A DNA stretch of 19,596 nucleotides, taken from contig JAIOHO010000510.1 in NCBI GenBank assembly GCA_019912905.1, positions 1-19,596 of the forward strand, given 5' to 3'. The stretch is from Anaerolineae bacterium (GTDB lineage Bacteria; Chloroflexota; Anaerolineae; Aggregatilineales; Phototrophicaceae). Shown piece after piece: positions 13,724-19,596 of this stretch. The notes under the pieces were generated by a model that searched no databases, was not told the origin of the DNA, and was given only the letters and a program-made list of their open reading frames with translations. The position numbers and the translations under genes were made by a program. Every line of letters starts with the position of its first letter. The stretch's first letter is position 1.

Positions 13724-14800
13724 ATGACCCCTTCCTTTTCCTCTTTGTCGCACCGCGAACGCGTCCGGCTGGCGCTCGACCACCAGACCACCGACCGTAT
13801 CCCCATCGCCCTGGTCTGCTCCGGGATTAACGCCCCGGCCCAGCGCGCGCTGGAAACGCATCTCCAGCAGACGCGCGGCCTCAGCGTGGAGGCTTACCTC
13901 GATCCCCTGATCGACGTGCGCGAGATTGTGCCGCCCTACAGCGGTCCCCTCTTGCTGCCCGACGAGGACATCTGGGGCGTGCGGCGCGCCCCGGTCAGCT
14001 ACGGCGCGGACAGCTACGACGAAATCGCCTATTATCCCCTGGCAAGTGCGGAGACCCCGGCGGATCTCGATGCCCACCGCTGGCCGAGCGCCGACTGGTT
14101 CGACTACGACGCGCTGGCGGCGATCGCCGCGGCGGATGGCGATCACTGCCTGATGGCCGCCAACGGCAATATCTTCGAGCGCTCGTGGTATATGCGCGGC
14201 TTCGAGCAGATGTTCATGGACTTCGTGCTGAACCCGGAACTGGCCCACGCCATTATGGAGCGGGTGACGACGTTCTTCTGCGCCTATTTCGACCGGGCGC
14301 TGGCCGCCTGTGAGGGGCGCATCGACCTGGCCTTTACCGCCGACGACATTGGCGGGCAGAACGGCCTGCTGATGTCCCTGCCGATGTGGGAGGCATTCAT
14401 CAAACCCTATCACCTGCGCCTGAATGCCGTGATTCACCGGCACGGGGCGCGCGTCATCTATCACACGGATGGGTCAGTCATGCCCGCCGTGCCCGGCCTG
14501 ATGGATATGGGGATCGACGTGCTTCAGGCGCTTCAGTTCAGCGCGCGCGGGATGGACCCGGTGGCGCTCAAGCGCGATCACGGCGACCGGTTGTGCTTTG
14601 AGGGCGGGGTCTGCGTGCAGAAAACGCTGCCGTTTGGCACGCCGGACGAGGTCGCGGATGAGGTCCGGGCGCGCATCGACGTGCTGGGCGCGCAGGGCGG
14701 TTATATCCTGGGGCCGTCGCATTACATCCAGGCCAACACGCCGCCGGAGAATATCACCGCGCTGTTCGACACCGCCGCCGGATTTTACCCGCACGGGTGA
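13724..14800 (+). CDS. Uroporphyrinogen decarboxylase-family protein (methyltransferase-like)
   Basis: This encodes 358 residues, complete. It begins with the common SHRERVRLALDHQTTDRIPI element of URO-D-like proteins and keeps the family's barrel elements (AFTADDIGGQNGLLMSLPMWEAF; VIYHTDGSV; GIDVLQALQ). Compared with the protein at 1-779, the His-x-Cys metal motif is His247-Thr-Asp249, with Cys297 (GGVCVQ) retained. So the first Cys ligand of MtaA-type enzymes is replaced by Asp. HxDG is frequent in uncharacterised URO-D-like proteins linked to sugar or methyl-compound catabolism. A true HemE role is unlikely. It is divergent from the small helical gene and has its own promoter. The ATG at 13724 precedes the conserved N terminus by nine codons, so the start is well supported. 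Confidence 0.88.
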   Translation: MTPSFSSLSHRERVRLALDHQTTDRIPIALVCSGINAPAQRALETHLQQTRGLSVEAYLDPLIDVREIVPPYSGPLLLPDEDIWGVRRAPVSYGADSYDEIAYYPLASAETPADLDAHRWPSADWFDYDALAAIAAADGDHCLMAANGNIFERSWYMRGFEQMFMDFVLNPELAHAIMERVTTFFCAYFDRALAACEGRIDLAFTADDIGGQNGLLMSLPMWEAFIKPYHLRLNAVIHRHGARVIYHTDGSVMPAVPGLMDMGIDVLQALQFSARGMDPVALKRDHGDRLCFEGGVCVQKTLPFGTPDEVADEVRARIDVLGAQGGYILGPSHYIQANTPPENITALFDTAAGFYPHG

Positions 14801-14935
14801 TCCAGAGTTTGTAGTCGTCAGTTACCAGTCGAAAGAAAAAGCGGTCTGAAGAACCGCCGGTTTCCAGCTGGTGGAACACTGATCCCTGGCAACTGCGTAA
14901 CTTCCAGGTCATGTTATGAACTTTTAACGTTCAAA

Positions 14936-15048
14936 TTTGCCCTCACCCCTGCGCAGCGTCCCTCTCCCTCATGGATAGAACTTTTCATGTGCAACCGATT
15001 TGTTTCCCCTTCGCCCTTAGGGAGAAGGGGTCGGGGGATGAGGGCAAA
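14936..15048. repeat. 113-base element with inverted TTTGCCCTCA termini
   Basis: The left end TTTGCCCTCACCCC (from 14936) and the complement of the right end (to 15048, TTTGCCCTCATCCCCC) match closely. The interior is C-rich on the left (CCCTCTCCCT) and G-rich on the right (GGGAGAAGGGG), so the whole can fold on itself. This resembles the short dispersed palindromic or MITE-like repeats seen between convergent genes in many GC-rich genomes. No transposase is nearby. It occupies most of the gap between the URO-D and dehydrogenase genes. Confidence 0.6.
15006..15030. terminator. 25-base near-perfect palindrome, likely bidirectional transcription stop
   Basis: CCCCTTC-GCCC-TTA-GGG-A-GAAGGGG is symmetric about 15018 with one mismatched pair besides the central base. 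It lies between convergent genes (stops at 14800 and 15069). There is a TGTTT on one side but no long T tract, so intrinsic termination is plausible, not certain. Confidence 0.45.
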
Positions 15049-15068
15049 AGTGCATAACAGGTTCCAGA

Positions 15069-16079
15069 TCAATAACCGCGCTGACGATCGAACTGGTTGA
15101 GCAGCGGTTCGTTGTCTAGGTAGCGCTGCAAATTCTCGGCAAACAAGGCCGCCGCTTTTTCGTGGATGCGCCCATTGTTGCCGGAGATGTGCGGCGTAAT
15201 GACGACCTGATCCAGCTGCCACAGCGGGCTGGTGGCGGGCAGGGGTTCGGTCTCGAAGACGTCCAGCCCGGCCCCGGCGATTTTCTCGGCAGCCAGCGCT
15301 GAAATCAGGGCGGCTTCATCGACCACACCGCCGCGCGACACGTTCACCAGCACCGCCGTCTTCTTCATCGCGCTGAGGATGTCCTCATTGACGATATGCC
15401 GGGTGCTGTCCGTCAGCGGCAGGGTGAGCACGACAAAATCGCAGACTTTGACCATCGATGCCAGCGCTTCGGGTGGATACAGGCGCGTGGGAATATCGCC
15501 GGTTTCATCGCCCAGCCCGGCTTCGATATATTCGCCCTCGGCAGAAATCTGCTTCAGATCGCGCTTGGTCGCCACGACGACCATACCCATTGCATCCGCC
15601 AGACGTGCCAGTTCGCGGCCAATGCTGCCGTAGCCGACGATTCCCAGAGTCTGACCGCGCAGCGTCTGGGTCTTGAAATCCCACGAGTTGGCGGGCCAGT
15701 CGGCGCGCTCCTGATAGCCCCGCAAGGTGGGCAGTCGATAGGCGAAGGCCAGCATCATGGACAGGCAGTATTCCGCGATGGGAACGGCGTGGATGCCGCT
15801 GGCCGTGGTAATCTCGACATCCTCGGCCTGCATGATGGGCGAGTGGAGCAGGTGATTGATCCCGGCGGTATGCGCCTGAATCCAGCGCAGGCGCGGGGCC
15901 TGATCCGGATCGGGCAGTTCGCGCACGGTATACAGAATCTCGGCGTCGGCCCAGGCGCTGTCGGGCACTTTGGGGAAGTGGCGCTCGATGTGCAGGCGGG
16001 GCGACACCGCCCGCAGCTGGTCCATGATCTCGTCCGAGAAATCTAGGGCTACGACGACGTGAATCGGTTCCTCGGCCAT
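15069..16079 (-). CDS. D-isomer-specific 2-hydroxyacid dehydrogenase
   Basis: This encodes 336 residues from the ATG at 16079 (GAGGA eight bases upstream). The frame is open far upstream, but that part is a shadow of the divergent MurJ gene. The NAD-binding Rossmann motif GYGSIGRELARLADAMG is at 149-165. The catalytic set is Arg249 (NVSRGGVVDE), Glu278 (DVFETEPL) and His297 (ITPHISG), at spacings matching phosphoglycerate dehydrogenase. Insertion of about 20 residues after the Rossmann beta-alpha-beta (ISAEGEYIEAGLGDE) is seen in glyoxylate/hydroxypyruvate-type relatives. The substrate is a 2-hydroxyacid, not identifiable from sequence; the reaction is reversible NAD(P)-dependent oxidation. 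It is a single gene, convergent with the URO-D gene and divergent from MurJ. Confidence 0.95.
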   Translation of the reverse strand: MAEEPIHVVVALDFSDEIMDQLRAVSPRLHIERHFPKVPDSAWADAEILYTVRELPDPDQAPRLRWIQAHTAGINHLLHSPIMQAEDVEITTASGIHAVPIAEYCLSMMLAFAYRLPTLRGYQERADWPANSWDFKTQTLRGQTLGIVGYGSIGRELARLADAMGMVVVATKRDLKQISAEGEYIEAGLGDETGDIPTRLYPPEALASMVKVCDFVVLTLPLTDSTRHIVNEDILSAMKKTAVLVNVSRGGVVDEAALISALAAEKIAGAGLDVFETEPLPATSPLWQLDQVVITPHISGNNGRIHEKAAALFAENLQRYLDNEPLLNQFDRQRGY

Positions 16080-16152
16080 GAAGGGTTCCTCGTCATGTGG
16101 ATTGTCATAACTGACCGACGAGTTTAGGCCGGGAAGGGTCCCCGCGCAAGTC

Positions 16153-16197
16153 CCACCTCGGTACGGGCTGTGGTAGAATGCGCACCTGTCGAGGTGG
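16153..16197 (+). promoter_or_regulatory. Extended -10 promoter of the MurJ gene flanked by an 8-base inverted repeat
   Basis: TGGTAGAAT (16171-16179) fits an extended -10 (TGn before TAGAAT), which explains the poor -35. Exact inverted arms CCACCTCG (16153-16160) and CGAGGTGG (16190-16197) flank it symmetrically, 29 bases apart. The right arm also sits in the mRNA as part of CACCT-GTCG-AGGTG. Either a dimeric regulator spans the promoter or the arms form an RNA/DNA hairpin. Confidence 0.5.
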
Positions 16198-16265
16198 ATT
16201 TTCTGAATGCCGCCGCCGTGTGTGTCACGCAGGCGAAATTGTTTGCCAGGGAGTTTGCCCATTCC

Positions 16266-17885
16266 ATGACCCCATCCCGTGCCCTTTCGAATGCCCAGAT
16301 TGCCCGTGCCGCGCTGATCGTGCTGTTTGGCTTCGTCGCCAGCGGCGTGCTCGGCCTGGTGCGCACGGCCATCATCAATGCCGCGTTCGGAGCGGGTGAC
16401 GCGCTGGATGCCTTCGTCTGGGCGCAGCGCCTGCCGGAACTGATCTTCGTGCTGGTGGCGGGCGGCGCACTGGGGTCGTCGTTTATCCCGGTGTATGCGC
16501 GCCTCCGCGAGCGCGACGACGCGGAAGAAAGCGCCTGGCGGCTGGCAAGCGCCGTGATGACCCTGTCGGCACTGGCTGCCGGGGTGCTCAGCCTGCTGGT
16601 GGTGCTGCTGGCCCCGCTCATCGTAACGACGGTGCTGGCCCCGGCTGCCGCCCCCGAAGTTCAGCATCTCACCGCCGCGCTGATGCGCATCATGATGGTG
16701 ACGCCCTTCATTTTCAGTATCAGCGGCCTGCTGATGGGTATCCTCCAGGCACATCAACTCTTTTTGCTGCCGTCGATCGCCATCAGCATGAACAACATCG
16801 GCCTGATGATCGGCGCGCTGGTGATCGCCCGAATGCTGCCGCCCGGCTCCGGCGTCGCTCAGGTGGGGGACTCCAACGTTTACGGGCTGGCGTATGGCGC
16901 GGCCCTGAGCGCGCTGCTGCATCTGCTGGTGCAGCTTCCCGGCCTGCGGCAGGTCAAGGCCCGGCTGCGGCTGCGGCTCGACTGGCGCATCCCCGGCGTG
17001 GCCGAGGTGATGCGGCTGATGGGGCCGCGTGTGCTGGGGCTGGCCGTCGTGCAGATCAACTTCGTGGTCAATGCCATGTTCACCTCCGGCATGATCTCCG
17101 GCAGTGCGGCGGCGCTGGTGACCGCCTTTACACTGATGTTCTTCGCGCTCGGTATCATCGGCCAGAGTCTCGGCTCGGCGGTGTTTCCCTCGCTGGCGGC
17201 GATGGCGGCAGCCGAGGATTTCGACGGCTTCAAGGACCGGCTGGCGTCGGCGCTGCGCAGTGTCTTGTTTTTATCCTTCCCGGCCATGATCGCCCTGATT
17301 CTGCTGGGGGTGCCGCTGGTGACGGTGCTGTACCAGCGCAATGAATGGACGGCGGAACACTCGCAGGCGGCGGCCTGGGCGCTGGCCTTTTATGCCATCG
17401 GGATGGCCGGGTTCGCGCTGCTGGAAGTGCTGTCACGGGCCTTTTACGCGCTGTCTGACACCTGGACGCCGGTCAAGGTCGGCACGGCGGCGATGATCTC
17501 GAACATCGTCCTGAGCATCATTTTTATCGAGTTCATCGGGGATTGGCACAGTCTGGCCCACGGGCCGTTCGCTGGGCTGGCGCTGGCAAATGCGCTGACG
17601 ACCAACATCGAAGCGCTGGCGCTGTGGCTGCTGCTGCGGCGGCGGATTGGTCCGATTCACGATCGTGCCGTGCTAACAAGCGCGGGCAAAGCGCTGATCG
17701 CGGCGCTGGCGATGGGGCTGGTGCTGTGGTTCATCGAGGCGGCGCTGGCGGAGTCTGGCGCGCTGGTAACGCTGCTGGCCGGGGGAGTCATTGGCGGCGC
17801 GGTGTTCTTTGGCCTGAGCCTGCTGCTGCGGCTGGAGGAAGCGACGGCGGTGCCCAACATGCTCCTGCGCCGGCTGCGGCGGTGA
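16266..17885 (+). CDS. murJ: Lipid II flippase, MurJ/MviN family
   Basis: This encodes 539 residues. The ATG at 16266 is preferred over an in-frame GTG at 16170, because the latter sits in the promoter and the homologous region starts right after 16266 (NAQIARAALIVLFGFVASGVLG). AGGGAG lies about 12 bases upstream, a slightly long spacing. About 14 hydrophobic helices run through the protein. MurJ hallmarks are an early LVRTAIINAAFGAG with Arg33, the DALDAFVWAQRLPE element and GALGSSFIPVYARL (67-80). The protein moves lipid-linked peptidoglycan precursor across the cytoplasmic membrane. There are no cell-wall genes beside it; it is a lone transcription unit divergent from the dehydrogenase. 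A close MOP-superfamily exporter is the alternative, but the hallmarks favour MurJ. Confidence 0.93.
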   Translation: MTPSRALSNAQIARAALIVLFGFVASGVLGLVRTAIINAAFGAGDALDAFVWAQRLPELIFVLVAGGALGSSFIPVYARLRERDDAEESAWRLASAVMTLSALAAGVLSLLVVLLAPLIVTTVLAPAAAPEVQHLTAALMRIMMVTPFIFSISGLLMGILQAHQLFLLPSIAISMNNIGLMIGALVIARMLPPGSGVAQVGDSNVYGLAYGAALSALLHLLVQLPGLRQVKARLRLRLDWRIPGVAEVMRLMGPRVLGLAVVQINFVVNAMFTSGMISGSAAALVTAFTLMFFALGIIGQSLGSAVFPSLAAMAAAEDFDGFKDRLASALRSVLFLSFPAMIALILLGVPLVTVLYQRNEWTAEHSQAAAWALAFYAIGMAGFALLEVLSRAFYALSDTWTPVKVGTAAMISNIVLSIIFIEFIGDWHSLAHGPFAGLALANALTTNIEALALWLLLRRRIGPIHDRAVLTSAGKALIAALAMGLVLWFIEAALAESGALVTLLAGGVIGGAVFFGLSLLLRLEEATAVPNMLLRRLRR

Positions 17886-17992
17886 GGGCAACCATCAGCG
17901 GAGTAGCCCCGGCTGTACTAAAAGATCGGTTACACTGAATGAGCGAGACCGTTTCAACAGTATCTTATGACGATGAGTGATTGGAGGCACGT

Positions 17993-18364
17993 ATGAACCT
18001 AGGCGCATTTTCAATTAGCTTAAGTGTCAAAGACATCCAGGTGTCGAAAGCCTTCTACGAGAAGTTAGGTTTTCGCGTTTTTGGTGGGGATGCCGCCCAG
18101 AACTGGCTCATCATGAAAAATGGCGATCACATAATTGGGCTGTTTCAGGGCATGTTCGAGAAAAACATTCTGACCTTCAATCCGGGTTGGGATCAGGACG
18201 CCAACACGCTGGAGTCTTTCACCGATGTGCGCGACCTTCAGCGAGGGCTGAAAGCCCAGGGCATCGAGTTTCAGGACGAGGCGGATGAGACTACCAGCGG
18301 ACCCGCCAGCTTTGTCATTGTCGATCCCGATGGAAACCCCATCCTGGTGGATCAGCACGTTTGA
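17993..18364 (+). CDS. VOC-fold (glyoxalase/bleomycin-resistance-like) protein
   Basis: This encodes 123 residues from the ATG at 17993, with GGAGG five bases upstream (the in-frame TTG at 17981 is too close to that site). The pattern SVKDIQVSKAFYEKLGFRVFGG, then NGDHIIGLFQG, then GPASFVIVDPDGNPILVDQ is the classic beta-alpha-beta-beta-beta pair of vicinal oxygen chelate modules. The usual first metal His on strand 1 is not evident (SISLSVKD), so metal-dependent glyoxalase activity is doubtful. It may bind a ligand or be a small enzyme of unknown substrate. Codon use is slightly AT-richer at the start than in its neighbours. It is followed after 70 bases by the MBL-fold gene. Confidence 0.88.
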   Translation: MNLGAFSISLSVKDIQVSKAFYEKLGFRVFGGDAAQNWLIMKNGDHIIGLFQGMFEKNILTFNPGWDQDANTLESFTDVRDLQRGLKAQGIEFQDEADETTSGPASFVIVDPDGNPILVDQHV

Positions 18365-18434
18365 CCATTCGAGGGGAAGCGGGATTTTTTGAGTCTGGAG
18401 ACGTGCGCGCTTAGTTAAACTGGAGGTATGAGCA

Positions 18435-19265
18435 GTGACGGTGGAAACCTACCACTTTAATGTGGGCAATTTTAACGGTGTGGCGATCAATGACGGCTAC
18501 ATCGGCACCATTTCGGCGGCGAAATTCTTTGACGGTGCGTCGCCGGGTGAACTGCGCGCGGAACTGGGGCGTTATGGCCTGAAGCCCGGCAAGCTGCGGA
18601 TTCCGGCCATCATCCTGTACGTCGATATGGGAACGCAGCGGGTGCTGATCGACACCGGCGGCGGACCGAACGCACATCCGGGATGCGGCCTGCTGATGGA
18701 AGGTTTGCGGGTGGAAGGAATCGCGCCGGAGGACGTGACGATTGTGGCCCTGTCGCACGGCCACTGGGATCACGTCGCCGGCAATCTCCTGGCCGATGGC
18801 AGTCTGGCCTTTCCCAACGCCCGCTACGTCATGGCGCGCGCCGAATATGACTACTGGCTGTCGGAGCTGGCCGCGAATCCGACGTCGATGGTCTATCGCA
18901 GCCTGGACGCCATCAGGGATCATCTGGACCTGATCGACCCCGATGCCGAGATCGTGCCCGGTTTTCGGGCGATTGCCGCGCCGGGGCACACCTTTCATCA
19001 CACGGCGTTTGCCTTCGAATCCGGCGGGGAAACCCTGTACTGCCTGATCGACACCATTGACCACCCGCTGCACTTCGAGCACATCCGCTGGACGCCCAAC
19101 TGGGATGATGAACCGGCGCAGTCGGTCGAAACCCGCCGCACCATGTTCGACCGGGTCAGCCGCGAGGGGGCGCTGCTGCATGGCTTCCACCTGCCGTTCC
19201 CCGGCCTGGGCCAGCTAAAGGTAATCGAGACGGATTCCTGGCAGCTTCAGCCGCTTGGGAAGTAA
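18435..19265 (+). CDS. Metallo-beta-lactamase-fold hydrolase (lactonase-like)
   Basis: This encodes 276 residues. The start is GTG at 18435, eight bases after GGAGG; an ATG at 18428 is out of frame and leads to a stop within a few codons. The full binuclear zinc set is present: HGHWDH (His108, His110, Asp112, His113), His185 in APGHTFHH, Asp206 in LIDTIDH and His252 in GFHLPFPG. The N-terminal strand YHFNVGNFNGVAINDG and the overall length resemble quorum-quenching lactonase/MBL proteins of the AiiA/MTR type, but substrate cannot be told from sequence. No signal peptide, so cytoplasmic. It may share a transcript with the VOC protein gene. Confidence 0.93.
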   Translation: MTVETYHFNVGNFNGVAINDGYIGTISAAKFFDGASPGELRAELGRYGLKPGKLRIPAIILYVDMGTQRVLIDTGGGPNAHPGCGLLMEGLRVEGIAPEDVTIVALSHGHWDHVAGNLLADGSLAFPNARYVMARAEYDYWLSELAANPTSMVYRSLDAIRDHLDLIDPDAEIVPGFRAIAAPGHTFHHTAFAFESGGETLYCLIDTIDHPLHFEHIRWTPNWDDEPAQSVETRRTMFDRVSREGALLHGFHLPFPGLGQLKVIETDSWQLQPLGK

Positions 19266-19269
19266 CCCT

Positions 19270-19320
19270 ATATCCCAATTTTATCCAAATTTTGGGATAT
19301 TTTGGATACTGTGGGATAAC
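19270..19320 (+). promoter_or_regulatory. AT-rich cluster of TATCC(C)AA motifs before the glycosidase gene
   Basis: Five related motifs lie within 50 bases: TATCCCAA (19271-19278), TATCCAAA (19282-19289), and in inverted sense TTGGGATA (19292-19299), TTTGGATA (19301-19308) and GTGGGATA (19311-19318). The outer pair ATATCCCAA/TTGGGATAT is a perfect 9-bp inverted repeat. This looks like a multi-site operator for the glycosidase gene; the hairpin could also serve as a terminator for the MBL gene (UUUU follows it). A tentative TTGGGA (19292) / GATAAC (19315) promoter lies inside. Confidence 0.55.
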
Positions 19321-19343
19321 CCGGACACAGATAGGAGTCCTGT

Positions 19344-19596
19344 ATGACGATGAATTTTTCGCTGCCGACCGCGTGGCAATCGCCACCGGCGGAGTTTTCG
19401 TTTGTCCCATTCTGGTTCTGGAACGACGACCTGTCCATGCCCGAACTGCTGCGCCAGCTCAACGACTTTCAGGCGCACGGCGTCGAGGCGTTCGTCATTC
19501 ACCCCCGTGTTGGCCTGCCGCGTCACCTGGGCTGGATGAGCCGCCCACTGCTGGATCACATGCGCTTTGCCATCGAACAGGCGCAGGCGCGCGGCA
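19344..19596 (+). CDS. Glycoside hydrolase, rhamnosidase-like (GH106-type) N terminus, 3'-truncated
   Basis: The first 84 codons are present and the gene runs off the window. AGGAG lies about seven bases upstream of the ATG at 19344. The protein begins with PFWFWNDDLSMPELLRQLND and continues FVIHPRVGLPRHLGWMS. That is the signature start of a large family of bacterial alpha-L-rhamnosidase-like TIM-barrel glycosidases (about 700-1000 residues), where the WFWN segment forms the first barrel strand. No signal peptide is visible, so a cytoplasmic enzyme acting on imported oligosaccharide is likely. The upstream motif cluster suggests sugar-responsive regulation. Exact family is uncertain because most of the protein is missing. 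Confidence 0.75.
   Translation, partial: MTMNFSLPTAWQSPPAEFSFVPFWFWNDDLSMPELLRQLNDFQAHGVEAFVIHPRVGLPRHLGWMSRPLLDHMRFAIEQAQARG

Noticed and set aside
16080..16922. Long open frame upstream of the dehydrogenase start
   Set aside because: His/Gln/Arg-rich shadow antisense to the MurJ gene; homology to dehydrogenases begins at 16079.
17886..17925. Terminator after murJ (AGTAGCC...GGCTGTACT)
   Set aside because: Short stem with a bulge and no T tract; too weak to call.
8242..17937. Shared 13-mer ATCGGTTACACTG at about 8242 and 17925
   Set aside because: A match of this length is expected by chance in a 19.6-kb window; one copy is inside a coding region.
18389..18417. Promoter TTGAGT-17-TAGTTA before the MBL gene
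   Set aside because: The -10 matches consensus poorly; co-transcription with the VOC gene is equally likely.
18428..18460. ATG at 18428 as start of the MBL gene
   Set aside because: Out of frame with the MBL protein, one base from the Shine-Dalgarno, and stops after about ten codons.

Overview
This is a GC-rich bacterial chromosomal window with densely packed, short-spaced genes, good Shine-Dalgarno sites and several rho-independent terminators. No phage, IS, CRISPR, rRNA or tRNA genes were seen. The gene mix suggests a Chloroflexota (Anaerolineae-like) genome: a single-domain ArsA ATPase with an HSP20-like tail next to a UbiB-type kinase, methyltransferase-type URO-D proteins, a rhamnosidase-like glycosidase beginning with an FWFWND motif, and a two-TM pentapeptide protein. 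That assignment is inference from family recall, not from a marker gene.

Left part (1-8907, almost all minus strand after the first gene): the 3' end of a URO-D/MtaA-like methyltransferase (+); a membrane-anchored HExxH protein of no recognised family; an alpha-helical cytoplasmic protein; a three-gene ABC-2 exporter operon (ATPase, permease, permease) with a palindrome at its candidate promoter; a gene-poor stretch at 6969-7312; a VapBC-like toxin-antitoxin pair overlapping by 8 bases; three consecutive hairpins; and a pentapeptide-repeat membrane protein whose DNA has an exact 60-base period.

Middle (8908-13542): a regulatory stretch with several palindromes and direct repeats, then an ArsA/Get3-like ATPase whose 3' end appears to overlap the start of a UbiB/ABC1 kinase-like protein by up to 74 bases. 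The UbiB protein ends in a hydrophobic hairpin. Convergent to it are a small charged helical protein and, behind a strong terminator, a secreted protein with an 11-residue repeat.

Right part (13543-19596): a divergent control region with two perfect inverted repeats, a second URO-D protein, a 113-base inverted-repeat element holding a 25-base near-palindrome, a D-2-hydroxyacid dehydrogenase, a MurJ-type lipid II flippase, a VOC-fold protein, a metallo-beta-lactamase-fold hydrolase, an AT-rich cluster of five related motifs, and the first 84 codons of a glycosidase.

No complete undescribed system is proven here. The best leads are the ArsA-like/UbiB pair (a possible membrane-insertion factor encoded with its client), the membrane HExxH protein, the hendecad-repeat secreted protein with its helical neighbour, and the motif cluster upstream of the glycosidase.
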